From Pleurodeles waltl (taxonomy: Eukaryota; Chordata; Amphibia; Caudata; Salamandridae), in contig NC_090450.1 in the NCBI RefSeq assembly GCF_031143425.1, positions 167,765,486-167,829,485 of the forward strand: a stretch of 64,000 nucleotides of DNA, written 5' to 3'. The stretch's first letter is position 1; every line of letters begins with the position of its first letter. The notes under the pieces were generated by a model. That model saw only the letters and a program-made list of their open reading frames with translations. It did no database searches and had not been told where the DNA came from. The position numbers and the translations under genes were made by a program. Below are positions 34,935-47,075 of this stretch, piece after piece.

Positions 34935-35520
34935 AGGGCCTGGTGTACGAAATTGGGTGTTTGCAATGTCCTAATAGCGCATTTTTGTGATTTTGCTATT
35001 GGAAAATAACAAACTGCAATGTACAACAGTGTGTTTGACACTGTTAGCGAATCGCAGTGGACCTCTCTCATCAATATTTATGAGGCAGAAGCAATTTATG
35101 ACCCATTGTGAATGGCTACAATCATAGGGATGGTGGCCTGCTGTGGTCAGCAGACAAGTGTGTCTGTGATTGCTTCATCAATAAAGCAATTTTTTTTGTG
35201 ATGCTGCCCGTTTTCCTTAAAAGAAAATGGAATGCATTACAAAAAGAAAAAGAGTAGGCTTTTAAAAAATGCTTGCACACCCATTTGCAAAGGGTTTGCG
35301 AATTGCTTACTACCAAGTTGAAGTTTGTGGTAACTGTGAATGTTTTGCAACCGCATTCCCTATTAGAAAGGGACACCGTTGGCACGCCCCTTCCTAATAC
35401 CAAATCGCTACCCATTTTGCAATTTGGTAATAGATTATCGAATTGTATATTCAAAAACGTTTTTTTCTGGTCGCAAATGGCCTGCGAACAGAAAAGAACT
35501 CCTGTACTTCTGGCCCAAAG
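34935..35520. mobile_element. MITE-like element, ends GGGCCTGG / TCTGGCCC
   Basis: The left end GGGCCTGGTGTACGAA and the right end CTGTACTTCTGGCCC form an imperfect inverted pair. Internally it follows the element at 51,539-52,223: TACAACAGTGTGTTTGACACTG, CATCAATATTTATGAG, GGTCAGCAGAC, TCTGTGATTGCTT, CCTTAAAAGAAAATGGAATGCATTACAAAAAG and GGCACGCCCCTTCCTAA. No clear target duplication was seen. It is non-coding. Confidence 0.65.
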
Positions 35521-35529
35521 CTATATTTC

Positions 35530-36900
35530 AAATAATAAATAGCATGGAAATATTTCAGGAGAGGAGATGGTTAAAGAATGCCAGACAGAGTGAGATGAAG
35601 GGAAGGAACGGGGTGAGGAGTGTAAGACTTGGGAGTGAGATGAGGAGGTGGCAATAATGACTAGAGTTATTGGTGACGAGGTAAAGGGAGAGCCTATTAG
35701 TGTGGTGTAGGTCGACAACTTCGACATAATTAACATTTTTCGCTGCAAAACCTGACATGATGTATTTTAGTATATTTATATAGATTTGTACATGCTCAAA
35801 AAGTGGTGCACCTCTTTTTGTAGTACATGCATGCAAATATTTATAAACAGTTGAACATATCTGCATAAATGTCTTCTTTACTGGCAGGGTTAGCAGCAGT
35901 AGAGCCGAATTGAACCTTTCCTGCTTTACAACAATCTGGAACGTATTTGGCAGTCATTGATGTTAGGAAGCCTCGTCCCGGTATAGACTGGGAAATCACG
36001 TACAGCAGCTGGAAAGTCCGGCGTCTGATTTCATATGATGCTTCAAAGGTGTAATTTCAGTTTTACAGGTACCACGATGTTCTTATCGTTCCCATAATAA
36101 ACTAGAAAACAACACTATTGGCTTTCCAACTGTTTATGACATATAAAACAGCTCAAGCACAAAATTGATTGAAACGTTTTTGCCTCTGTAACTATAAAAT
36201 CTTGATTTATAGTTTGAGGAAGGCTGGTCATTTTCCTTGTAAACGTGTTTTACAGCCCTGGCCTTGAAAAATATATTTGAGAAATGCAAGCTTGCACTTT
36301 CCAGATGAACAAACTCCACTGTGTTCCACATCAATGTTCTCATTTATTTATTCCATATTTTTGTACAGTGGTTTCATACCAAAAGTAGATTTAAAAACTA
36401 GATTCTAAACTACAAATGTAAATTGCTAACCAGACATTTTCCAATGCTGTGGGAGTACGCCTGTCCTACTCTTTCGAAGATCATATAGGTGAAAGTCACT
36501 TTCCTGAAACGACAAGATACTGTGATATTCTTTTGCAGTAAAAATGGACAGGGTCTTTGAGGCAAATGGTAGCAATTGTGTGCACAGAAGAATGTATAGA
36601 AGCTATCTGAACTCTCTCACTCCTCCAGTAGTCATGGTAGGTACTGCATGCCATATTTCCATATCGACACTGACACATTACACGACATCCATCTTTACCA
36701 TACATACAAAACGTTGCAGATAAGTTCTTCCTGCATATACCCCTGTGTATTTTATCCTCTAACAGAGGCCCCTAGAAAAATATTCCCTGAAAGGGGAACT
36801 TTAGTGAATTTTACTCACTAAGGTGTTTTTCCTCATCGTTTGCAGGATTAAAAAAAATCTTCTTTTACTTCGCCCTTTAGGTCGATTGGTTTTTCACTCA
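35530..36900. other. No gene seen
   Basis: Short frames only, on both strands, without recognisable motifs. No repeat ends were fixed. Confidence 0.35.
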
Positions 36901-38810
36901 GTGAAGAGTGTGGTAACCATTTACAATCAATTCAAACCCAAAGAACAACTCAAACACCATGACCCACCTAGCCACGGAAGAACTCTCTAATCAATGAAAG
37001 TTTCAAAGCTTTATTTATAACCAAAACAAAACATAGGCAAATAAATGGTGCACTAAATCAAATTGCAAAGATAAATGAACACAATAAGCTGACCAAATCT
37101 ATCAAACAAATGTAATCTACTCAACATCAACACTATTAAACATTCAAGAAGAACAATGCATATTAATAAAGCAATCCCTTGTGAACAGAGACATGCTTCA
37201 GTTTAGACAATGAATTCATTAGTCAAGCCAATCTTTAAAGATGCATATTTCAGGGATTGGGACATAGGTTCTTCCTACTAACAACCAAATTAGGACAGGC
37301 TTGTGTAGGAGGGGGCTACACATGCGGGCAAAAGTAAAAAAGAAAAGACAACAATTATTTGGAAAGCATCTATCTCAGGCTAACTTAAACTAACTAAGAC
37401 AAATAAAAGAGGCAGGTATCAGCATGATAACTCCACTCAGGAAAGCAGGTCAGGGGAAAATAACATTTACATTAGAATATACCTTTCCTAAGTTTATCAT
37501 TCATTTCAGTTTCATCAGGAAAACATGTGGATCATCAGCAAAGTCCATCAGAAGCACCATTGGGGAAAAGTGCTGAATACGGGCTGTACATTGGAATCAG
37601 GAACATTCAAGGGGACAAGCTAGCAGAACAAGATTCAAGACGGGACTGACACTGAAACTTATAAGTCCTTCCCTTACTTGGAATTACTCAAATCAGTTTG
37701 ATTGGTTGATTCGATGAGTCCACATTATGCAAAAGGGGCAATGTCCAATAAAAATTAAAGCACACAACGAATTTGCAACATATGCATTTATTGCCAGGTT
37801 TGGTGTGAAGTCATCTCTCCTTTATGTGTGACTCCAATCATTTAACAATTTGTACATCACTTGTAGTCCATGTTCCCTCTCATGGTACAAGACGATTTTC
37901 TCCTTTCTCATGAGAACAGTCCTTTTAAACAATAGTACTGCTCTCCTTTCAGTCATCATGTTCTAATGTTGAAACATTCAAGGACACTGCAGTGTAAAAC
38001 TCACACCTAATACGACAAGACTCTTTAATAATCAAATGAAACAACCTAATGGAAAATTAATGTTAGAGAGAAATAAATGATTCAGCATTCTATGCTGCTG
38101 CAGATATGAAAACCCCAGGCCTAGTTATGCTAACACAAAACATATAATGCATAAATATTGTCATTAATGAAACACACAGAAAATGCAAACTTATGATTTC
38201 AGCATTAATAATATGTCATCAAAATATGCAAAAGCAGTTCATTAATAATTGCAATCTTGGTTAAGACATCACATCAAAAATGACATCGATGTGGATTATG
38301 TTTTCTGCACATGTATTTTTAAACTGAATAATCATAAATCATTATGAATCATATTCATCTCCACTAATAATAATTAATTCTAATGATTAAAGTATAATTC
38401 ATCATTGCTCAATCATGTTAGCACTTTCTCAGTTCTGGTAGGCACAATGTCTGCTATAAATATAAACATGTACACTTTTAAAATACGTCCAAAGGAAACA
38501 ATGGTCCAGCCCTCTCATCCAATAGAATGCCTTTTTTAACCAGTTGTGGGTTACCAAACCGAGGTATGGACCAATTAACCTCAGTGAGAATCCATAGGAC
38601 TAGGAGGGAGATTGGTAGGCCCACCATGAATCCAAATTATATATTTGATACATCATAAAGTCAAGGTGTTTGTATATTAATGCATTGAGTCAAATCCATA
38701 AATTCAGTTGAAAGCTTCTTATGACACACTTGAAAAGCAACAGCTGACACGTGTTTTGCCCCCTGGGATGTATATACCTGGGGCTTTCTCTAGGCTGTGA
38801 AAATCTAAAG
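36901..38810. other. AT-rich stretch, possibly an old LTR-like repeat
   Basis: No coding potential. The segment opens near TGTGGTAACCATTTACAATC and has AAAGCTTTATTTATAACC close to that end, like an inverted polyadenylation region. Near the other end it has ACACGTGTTTTGCCCCCTGGGATGT followed by CCTGGGGCTTTCTC. Matching ends or a target duplication were not found, so an LTR origin is only a suggestion. Confidence 0.25.
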
Positions 38811-39288
38811 ATGAAAATATTTTTTTAATATAAATGTAAATTAGTTAAAGAAAACTTGCAGATAAAGATGCAAGGATTACCCAAACTCCCATACTGAAGG
38901 TGCGAATTAAGGGGGGGAAGAATGATACAAAAATTTCACCACAAGTGAAAAATAAAAATAAAATTGTGATACAAAAAAGCAGAGTAAGTGAATTGTTTGT
39001 GAGAAGGTGCTGGCAGATTAATTTGTGTTACTGTTTAGAAAATATACAAGGACAGGATAAATTATAGTGGTTTCTACAACCAGAAGTCCCATATATGGGA
39101 GTTAATACAGGCCATTTCTGAGAGAATAGAAGAGAGGACCTTCTGCCTTTATTTCACTCATGCTCATGCAATATTGTGGATAGAAGAGGTTAACAGATCT
39201 CTACCTTGCATGGAATTACAGTCTTCAATAGTGGAAATAACAAGCAAAGTTACATTCCTTAACTAATTTATTCAAATAACCTGCTGAA

Positions 39289-39301
39289 GATGACATTGGA
39301 T
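39289..39301. repeat. 13 bp target duplication GATGACATTGGAT, left copy
   Basis: GATGACATTGGAT precedes the LINE 5' end and recurs at 44,936-44,948 after the (GAT)n tail. The first bases could be shared with the tail, so 10-13 bp are informative. This marks a target-primed insertion with a preserved 5' end. Confidence 0.8.
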
Positions 39302-39530
39302 GCGCATTTCAAAGACGCTGGACTTGGACACTGAGGGAGGCCGAAACCACAGCCCCCAGCATTCTCAGTACCTTCGCCCCTATTTCAGGGTTAGTGATCC
39401 TCACTGCGCGGGACGTGCATTTCAAAGATGCCGGACTGGACGCTGGGGGAGGCCAAAGCCACAGCCCCCAGCATTCCCTGTACCATCAGCCCTATTTCAG
39501 GGCTAGTGATCCTCACCACGCAGGATGCGC
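39302..39530 (+). repeat. Two ~113 bp monomers in the LINE 5' UTR
   Basis: GATG(C)GCATTTCAAAGACGCTGGACT at 39,299 and GACGTGCATTTCAAAGATGCCGGACT at 39,412 start two tandem units that share CACAGCCCCCAGCATTC, CCCTATTTCAGGG and TAGTGATCCTCAC. A third start (GATGCGCCC) follows at about 39,525. Tandem 5' monomers act as promoters in some LINEs, notably mouse L1; that role here is inferred from position only. Confidence 0.7.
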
Positions 39531-39707
39531 CCAGGACAAGACGGGCCCGTCTTTGCCCATCATCGACTGCTCGAGCCTGGGCTGGGCCATTCTCCTTAGT
39601 TTTGGAGTAGCGACGTTTCCGGGGAGGTGATTCACAGAACTTTTTCCAGGTATTTGTTCTACTTCCTCTTCTTTTTTCCTTATACTCTGCATTATCCTGT
39701 CCTAGTT

Positions 39708-41149
39708 ATGTGGAAGCGGAAGGCATCCGATATCCCAGTGGCCCATTCAGGCGCCAAAAAGCATAAGAACCGATCTATCGGGAAAGCAGACAGTTGCTCT
39801 AACACTAATCAATTTAAAGCCATTGACTCGTTGTTTGAGGAGGTTGAAGCAATACTAAGGAGTCCATCCATTTCTGCCCTCCCAGGCTCTGATACTATCT
39901 CGCACAGGGAGATCCCTGACGTTTTCAAGAAAAGATCACAGATGCCCCAAATGGTTGTAGAGGTGGACTTAAATTCCCCTCCTGCAGTTCAATCCCTAAT
40001 TCCTTCCCCTTCAAAGACATATGCCCTGTGTGTGAAGCCTACCAAATGCACTCAAGTTAGGGCCACCTCACCACCAAGACAAGAGGCCTTAATCTGCTGA
40101 CATTCCCTGCTCTAATATATTTTCAGCTCTGCCTACATTTAGTGACATTTCAGAACACGTTTTGCACTCAGTCCTTGACGAACAAGAAATTAGGAAGCAC
40201 GAAAGGAAGATGCAATCAAAAGGTGTACATGAGCTGGCTAACATCTCCCAGAAGATGGACGATTTAAAGACTATGGTACTTGCACTTCTGAACAACATTT
40301 CTGTTTTTTCAGAACAGAGGGCAGTGTGCAATTGTAAATTGCCCAGTGAGGATGCTCATATTTCGGTGCTGGATGGGCTGACCATTACACCAGTTGTACC
40401 AGTTATTGGTGGCGAGGTGGCCAACCCTCCCGGATACTCAGAGCTCAATGAAAGGCCTGGAATTAGGGTGTTGAATGACAGAGCGATTTGTTCATCTGCG
40501 CCAGTCACTTTGGGGCGAAAGCCCAACCAAGCTTTAAATAAAAATAGGTACATACATGGTTCAGGGAAGCAGATTATCCCATGCCATACTGACATTTCCA
40601 AGGTTTTTCGGGGAGATTTGGGGGTGCAGGTGCCCATTAGTTCTTCAAGATCCCCCCCCGGCCCCTCAAGAATAACCCCAAAAATAGCACAGGTGCATGA
40701 CATGAAGTGGAGGATTGGTTGGAGGGGAAAAGATGGCTACATTTATATGACGAGGGTTCCCAGGTTGCAAATTGGACACAAGGAGACTCAAGATTCCCTT
40801 ATCAATAAAGTTATCCACTGGTTGCGTACACAGAGGAAATGCCTCTCTGTCATACGGTCTGACATTCTGGAAGAGAGCAGGTCAACTAGGATCGGAGTTT
40901 GATTTAATTTCAATCTTCCTCGTTGATACCATCCTGGTGGATAACCTTATTGCCTTTGACACACGGACAAGCTCCTCGAGGGCTGGTAGAGGAACTGGTA
41001 TTAGTTTGCATAGGTATCCTCCTTGTGGTAATGTTAGCAGTTGTTGCCCCTCTTCTGAAGGCTGTATGGGTGGGGCTCAAGTTCCCCAAAGGAGTTGGCC
41101 TCCAATTGTGAAAGATAACCCCTCACCTTCCTTATCTGACCTGGATTGA
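39708..41149 (+). pseudogene. LINE ORF1
   Basis: Starts at ATG 39,708 with a basic KRKASD N-terminus. The first frame ends at 40,100; the sense continues from about 40,100 in another frame through 40,902, with an amphipathic, coiled-coil-like stretch (EQEIRKHERKMQ...ISQKMDDLKTMVLALLNNI) and a Trp-rich C-terminal part (KWRIGWRGKDGYIYM). Downstream similarity continues in a third frame to about 41,149. ORF1 proteins bind element RNA. No zinc knuckle was seen. Confidence 0.65.
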
Positions 41150-41249
41150 CTAAATATTGCCCCTTTTGTGAGGATTTCTACAGCAGTTATTGGGGTCAAT
41201 CACGAAGAATGGACCAGTAATTCAGTGAATGTTCCATATTTGAGAACTA

Positions 41250-42030
41250 GGACTGAGACTGTGTGCCCAGAACTTACCATCATGTCATGGAACGTGGCAT
41301 GAATTGGGAAAAAGCTGGGAGACCCGGAGTGGGCCAGTTTTATCAATAGGGAAGATATGTGCCTATTTCAGGAAACCTGGGCTGAAGAGGTGATTTACTT
41401 AGATGGGTTCGCAACATATTTCTCTGCGGCCCAACCCGCATCAGGGGGTTTCAGTAGACCCAAAGGAGGCCTTAGGATCCTGTTGAATAAAATATTAAAA
41501 TGCGAATACTCAGTACTTTGCTTTAATTCACCTGATTTATTGGGTGCTCAACTTATATTTCAACCTGGCTTTGAAGTGATCTTGATCAATGTGTATGCAA
41601 GGTCTATTTCATGAGGTATAGAGTCCAGAGTACTTGCTAAGTTAGCTGAATATATGGAGCACTTACATCCATCAGGTTTTCTTGTGGTTGCGGGTGACAT
41701 GAACTGTACTCTTGTAACCAACAACCTTACTAGTAACTTGACAACTGAAGAGGATGAATTCTGGGGTATCCCGCAACTGGAAGAGAATGCCCACTGTATT
41801 GGGTCTTGTGCTGCCTCGTAGCTGGCTTCCCTCTGCTTTAGATTTGGACTAAGAGCATGTAAAGGCTGCACTAGATCTGATTTAAATCATGCCCCCACTT
41901 TTAAACGTGGGTCTTCGTCCAGTACTATCGATTATTTCTTGATAGACTTAAGACTTTGGTCAAGCACCCTATACATGAAGGTAGAACATCATGATGATAG
42001 TGATCATAACCCTTTGTGCCTCACTTAAAC
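41250..42030 (+). pseudogene. LINE ORF2: APE endonuclease domain
   Basis: All endonuclease motifs can be read in order: MSWNVA (about 41,284), FQETW (about 41,368), INVYA (about 41,586), VAGDMNC (about 41,690), STIDYFLID (about 41,925) and DSDHNPL (about 41,997). In-frame stops fall after SWNVA, after ARSIS at 41,612 and near 41,820. The enzyme nicks the target for reverse transcription. Confidence 0.85.
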
Positions 42031-42589
42031 TAGTCATGTATTTAGGAGAGCTCAGAATTTAGAGATTACTAATGTTCCGAGTCCTCTTCTGAATCATAGA
42101 CAAACCCGTGTTAGCTGGCCTAAAGTAATGTCAAACCCATATCTGGTCAAAAAAATCTATCTTTTTTAAAACTGTTTTCTAGTTTTAACAAGTCAGAGGC
42201 TGGTAATATTCCAATCTTGAGCATTCATGCAGAAATGACAAATATTCTACGGGGCATTTTCTATAAGGAAACCACTTCCAGGCCCTCCCCTGACAACACT
42301 CAATCCAGGGAATGGTTTAATAAGGACTGTATTCAAGCGAAGTCCAATCTAAAATGAGTTCTTAAAACGCATTCCCAGGGGGAGATTAGGAATGCTAGAC
42401 TAGACTCATGTAAAATAAGGCCATAAAATTAGCGAAGAAAGATTGGGAACACGATACTTGGCAGAGGATGCTTGATGCAATCAAGAATCATGATAACAGG
42501 TCTTTTTGGAGGCTATTGGCCAGTAGATATTGAGGGGGCAATGATACCATTAGTACGCACATTCAGCCTGAAAAATGGGTTGCCCATTT

Positions 42590-43790
42590 GTCTGAAATTT
42601 ACGCTCCACCTGAACAACAGGACCCTGTGCACTATGGGAACGACGATTGTAGAACATCTGCCGACAGCTCTGTGGAGGATATTGTCTTTACTTTAGCTGA
42701 AACCACAGCTGCCATTAATTCTTTGAGATCGGCCAAGGCACCCAGTCCAGACAAGATACCAGGGGATTTGTTCAAATCAGAACCCGTCATTTGGGCTTGG
42801 TACATAAACACATTATCTAATGCCATACCAGCAGGAGGCCCAATCCGGGATACGTGGCTTGGGGCGGAAATAATTACTGTACACAAAAAAGGCGATGTGG
42901 GTTCACCTGTTGATTATAGACCAATCAGTCTTATCGACAATTTGCAAAAAAAGGTTTGCCAAGCAAGTCCTAGACAGACTTATGGAATGGGTCCAAGATA
43001 ACCATGTATTATTCCCTCTTCAGGCTGGTTTTCGTCCTAAAACCAGCGCCATGGACCAGGTCTTTAGGCTCTCCCTGTTATTTTCGAAATATATCACTTT
43101 AGAAAAACAGAAATTGTATGTTGCCTTTGTAGATTTAAGGTCTGCCTTTGACCTAGTTCCTAGAAGGAAGCTATGGGAAGTTCTGTATAAAATTAGTGTT
43201 CCGGAGAGTCTAGTTAATCTAGTTCAGAGGATGCACGAGAATACCTATGCACGAGTGAGATGGGGCAATCAGGGTGAACTCACTGATTGAATAGATATTA
43301 GGCGGGGTACGTCAGGGCTGCGTCCTCGCCCCCACCCTTTTTTCCTTGTTTATTAATGAAGTGGTGCAAGTTGTATCTGATAGCCAAAATGATGCCCCTT
43401 CTTTGAATGGTCAAAAAACTCAGATCTTACTTTTTGCTGACAATTCTCTTTTGATTTCCAGAACTTCCATGGGTCTTCAAGTCCTAGTGAATAGGTTTAG
43501 TGCTTTTTGTGCAGACCATGGACTAGAGCTTAACTCTAGTAAAACCAAATTTATGATTTTTAGTAGAGGCCCCACAAGATGATGTAATATGTTACTCAAT
43601 GAGGCTCCTTTAAAAAAGGTGTGCTCTACTGATTACCTGGGGATAAGAATGAATAATAATATGCAATGGGAGGCCCAGATCGATAAGAGCACTGCACTTT
43701 TACAGCACAGATCTGGGGCAATTCTAAATTTTTATAATTCCACTACTGTGAAAGCTGTCTCTCCAGCCATTACATTTTTTTAGCAAAGAC
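42590..43790 (+). pseudogene. LINE ORF2: reverse transcriptase domain
   Basis: Motifs in order: HKKGDVGSPVDYRPISLID (about 42,885-42,940), GFRPKTSAMDQ (about 43,025), FVDLRSAFDLVPRRKLW (about 43,125), a CVLAPTLFSLFINEVV block (about 43,320) and LLFADNSLLIS (about 43,430). The catalytic motif is FADN where FADD or YADD is expected, so the second Asp is replaced. Frame changes occur near 42,945 and 43,310, and stops near 43,288 and 43,580. Confidence 0.85.
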
Positions 43791-44655
43791 TCAGGGTGCG
43801 ACGTCCTATGGTGCCGAGATTTCGGGATTCTCTAATGTTAGTAAACTATCTGTAGGGGAAAATAATTTTACAAGATCTCTCCTTTCATGTCCTCGCAATA
43901 CCCCATTGATTACAGTGTTCCTGGTTCTCGGGTATTCCCGTATTTCAGATGTAATAGCTCTAAGACCATTACTTTTTTGGGTACGCATTTGGACCACCCC
44001 AGAACTAGTTGAATATAAGGAATCTTTAAAAGATATTTTAGATAGACCCAATGTGCTTTCTATTTCTTGGCTTAAGCATGTCTCGAGATGGTTGTACACC
44101 TTGGGACATGGGGATTTTTGGAGACAACCATATCATCTAAGGAGGGCCCAGAAGCAACATCTGAAGTCAGTCTATTGGTCCTATGTCAAGAACAAGTATT
44201 TGTCATGTACGTCAAATGGTCGACTGACATCACAGTTTTTGGACTTCAAGTGGTACCCTCATTTTGAACCCTTTCTGGATTTAATTCCCGATCTACTAAG
44301 CAAAAGCCTGTATGCTCGCTTCAGGCATGGGTGCTTACCAATGAAATCTCTAACTAGCACCTGGCGACCTACCCCGACTACAGATCTATGCCTTAGTTGT
44401 AATTGCACCGCGGAAACTATATTACATTTCATGTTTATCTGCCCTGCTTATGGGACTGCTCAGAGGAAGTGGATTCGCCCAGCTTGCAGGAATATGGGTT
44501 TGAGACACTGTAAAGCTGCATTAAGGTTGTTGATGAGAGACACTTCTCTCTTTTTAATTTGTGCGCTCAGCAAGTTCCTTGCGGCCGCATGGCACATACG
44601 TACTAGTTTCTTAAAAAATCAAAACAACTTGCTCTCAATTGAACATTGCCCCTAA
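43790..44655 (+). pseudogene. LINE ORF2 C-terminal region with Cys/His motif
   Basis: A 249-codon open stretch (43,906-44,655) holds WVRIWTTPELVEY, a RHGCLPMKSLTSTW segment and CLSCNCTAETILHFMFICP, a CX2C...HX4C-type motif common near the end of LINE ORF2. It ends shortly before the AT-rich 3' UTR and polyadenylation-like AATAAA at about 44,911. It helped to identify the two shorter LINE fragments at 26 and 32 kb. Confidence 0.8.
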
Positions 44656-45110
44656 CCTATTATTTATTAACTATTTTTCTAAGTTTATGACTGTTATGAC
44701 CCTTCTTTGGTTGATGGGGGGAAAAGCCATATGAGAATCTGCAAGTGTACATAGGAAGCTGGTGCGAGACAGTTTTGGTCTCCCAGATAGGTGGCTAGAA
44801 TATCTGCATGATGGATGATTTTACTCTTACTTTTATTTTTGTATTTATTATGTGTATTTTATTATTTTATTTGTTGTGGTTTTATTGCTTTGATGGTTAA
44901 ATATGACCGAATAAAGCTTGTGTGATGATGATGATGATGACATTGGATCCATAATCACATACCAGTGGGAAACCTACCTGGTTAATGTACCTGCCATGCA
45001 TATAACGTAAGCCCTTACTCATTTTGAGAATTAGGCAGCTTTTGAAAAAAGCAAGGAGAGAGGTTTTAATTATATCAAGAGATCTGGTACTTTATGAATG
45101 TACAGATATA

Positions 45111-45300
45111 GGGGGTTATTCTAACTTTGGAGGAGTGTTAATCCGTCCCAAAAGTGACGGTAAAGTGACGGATATACCACCAGCCGTATTACGAGTTCCA
45201 TAGGATATAATGGACTCGTAATACGGCTGGTGGTAAATCCGTCACTTTTCCGTCACTTTTGGGACGGATTAACACCTCCTCCAAAGTTAGAATAACCCCC
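45111..45300. mobile_element. 190 bp near-perfect palindromic MITE, ATA duplication
   Basis: The two halves are almost exact inverse complements around a centre near 45,205: GGGGGTTATTCTAACTTTGG...CCAAAGTTAGAATAACCCCC with internal GGCTGGTGGTA and CGTCCCAAAAGTGACGG arms. ATA flanks both sides (45,108-45,110 and 45,301-45,303). Non-autonomous, non-coding; a 3 bp duplication and GG-ended inverted repeats fit the PIF/Harbinger group. Transcripts through it would fold into a long hairpin. Confidence 0.85.
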
Positions 45301-45303
45301 ATA

Positions 45304-47070
45304 GTCCTTTTGTTGAACATTTCAAGAAATATTTAATTTAAGTACTGCATCTGCTCTCTAAGGCTTGCAGTCAGATGAACAGATCTGTCTGGTAATAGAT
45401 TAGATTGTGAATAACCCACTACAAGGCAAAGTGTAGAACAGTATAGAATGCATACATTTAGCAGAAAGCTTGCCCGTAGTCTACTTGACCACCTACAAAT
45501 AAGCTAAGAAAGTAAGAATATCAGAACTGTGGACTTATAAGAGATCAATATTGACATATAAAGATCACCCAAGTAAGAATAGAGTGGGATTGAAAATGCA
45601 ATGTCTTTTCAGAAACGTATCATTAGCCACTGCATATCCTCAAAGCATTCTGATTTTGGTAATTCTCTTGTAGACAATTGTGGGTGTCTGGTTGACTGAT
45701 AGTGAGATTTGAGGGTGTTAACTAGATTGGCACATTGTACTTGTCATTATAATACACAAGAGACGAGCCAAACAATAGTCAGGGACTGTAAAGTCAACAC
45801 CAGAGGTAAAGCACAGTTTTGAGCAGCAATTTTTATTTTTTCCCATTGTTCAGCCCTTGGGGCCATGGAGACCTGGACAGCAATGCATACGATGGGAGCT
45901 AGGAAGAAGGTCAGTAAGCATTGCAGTCTATTGCAGCATTTTCATAGAACATTCTACCCCTAGATACGGTGCAGATGTGTTGCCCATTCGGGTAGCATGT
46001 TAGACAGTAGAGGGTTGTGTCTAATTAGGGGATGTGGAGGTTGATAGTAGGGTGAGTGAAAGCAGTTTGTGGGATAGACACACAATTTTCATCCCTTTGG
46101 TTATTTTAGTCATTCTAATGGAGAATCCGACCTTGTTTTGATTTTGGTTGCTGCATTAAGATAATCCACATTGCTATCCTATGAAGCTGGTCAGGAATTA
46201 TGAGGAAGGATGATCTGCCTGTAAGAACTATCCTACAGCCCTCTAATGTGATGATCATTGTAGGGAGATAAGTGAAGGTCAGAGTATGTAGCTATTGGGA
46301 CCTGCAGTGTCAGACTAAGTTAGAATCCTCCATTGGTTATCATTGTTTGGCAGAGCTTTCTCTATTATGCTTACACAATTGTGTGCTTGTCCAGTTGCTA
46401 TATGGTGGTTGGTTGCAACAGTAGTCTCCACACTTAGGCCCATTCTGAAATTGTTCCATCTCATGTCATTATCTGTTGAGATTGGTATTTAGCATGTGGA
46501 TATGAGACCTCTTGGTGTCAACAGGCCAGAAGGGTGAGGGTGAAAGTGGCCTGGGGTGACCATTCCATTTTGAGAGAACGTAGCTTATATCAAGGAGCCA
46601 CAGTCCAATAACTTGAGATCTTATGAGCAGTCCCTAAGAGTGACTGTTCCATACGTCCTAGTGATCCCCTGTGCTCTTCTCGGAGAGTGACAGTCCACAC
46701 CCTATTAAAGTGCTGAGAACAGTACATAGGAGTTGTAGGTCCAGGAGTAGATGTCCTTCCTCCTGCTGGAAGTGAGAGCTTTGTTGAAGACAAACGACCT
46801 ATCTGGTGTTCTCTTTTAGAATAGGTGGTTTCTAATCCTAAGCCCTTTCCAGTCATAACAGACTAAACACAGAACATACCCTTGTCCTATCTGCCCTTTG
46901 ACTCGATGCCCTGGTGAGATGACCTGTAAGAGGATTGCAATGGGCTATGATTTATGGTCACAGGACCATCAGCAAGTCACAATTTGTACCTGGAAAAGTT
47001 GTTCTTAAGTCTTTGGTTAATCAGCTCACCTCTGCCAAGTGATGGCCCCTCAAAAGTATTTTAGTATATC
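45304..47070. other. No gene seen
   Basis: No domain, tandem repeat or terminal repeat recognised between the palindromic MITE and the solo LTR. Frames are short. Confidence 0.35.
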
Positions 47071-47075
47071 TGGCC
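47071..47075. repeat. Target duplication TGGCC, left copy
   Basis: TGGCC precedes the TGTTAGA terminus and recurs at 49,203-49,207 right after TCTAACA. Five-base duplications are typical of many LTR retroelements. Confidence 0.85.

Larger units (their letters stand above)
39302..44935 (+). mobile_element. Near full-length LINE with TSD and (GAT)n tail
   Basis: A 5.6 kb non-LTR retrotransposon with a 5' region holding two ~113 bp repeats, ORF1 from 39,708, ORF2 with APE endonuclease, RT and a C-terminal Cys/His motif, and a 3' end AATAAAGCTTGTGTGATGATGATGATGAT. A 13 bp target duplication flanks it. Both ORFs have stops and frame changes, but all domains are recognisable. The clade is uncertain; the APE endonuclease and RT wording exclude R2-type elements. 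Confidence 0.88.
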
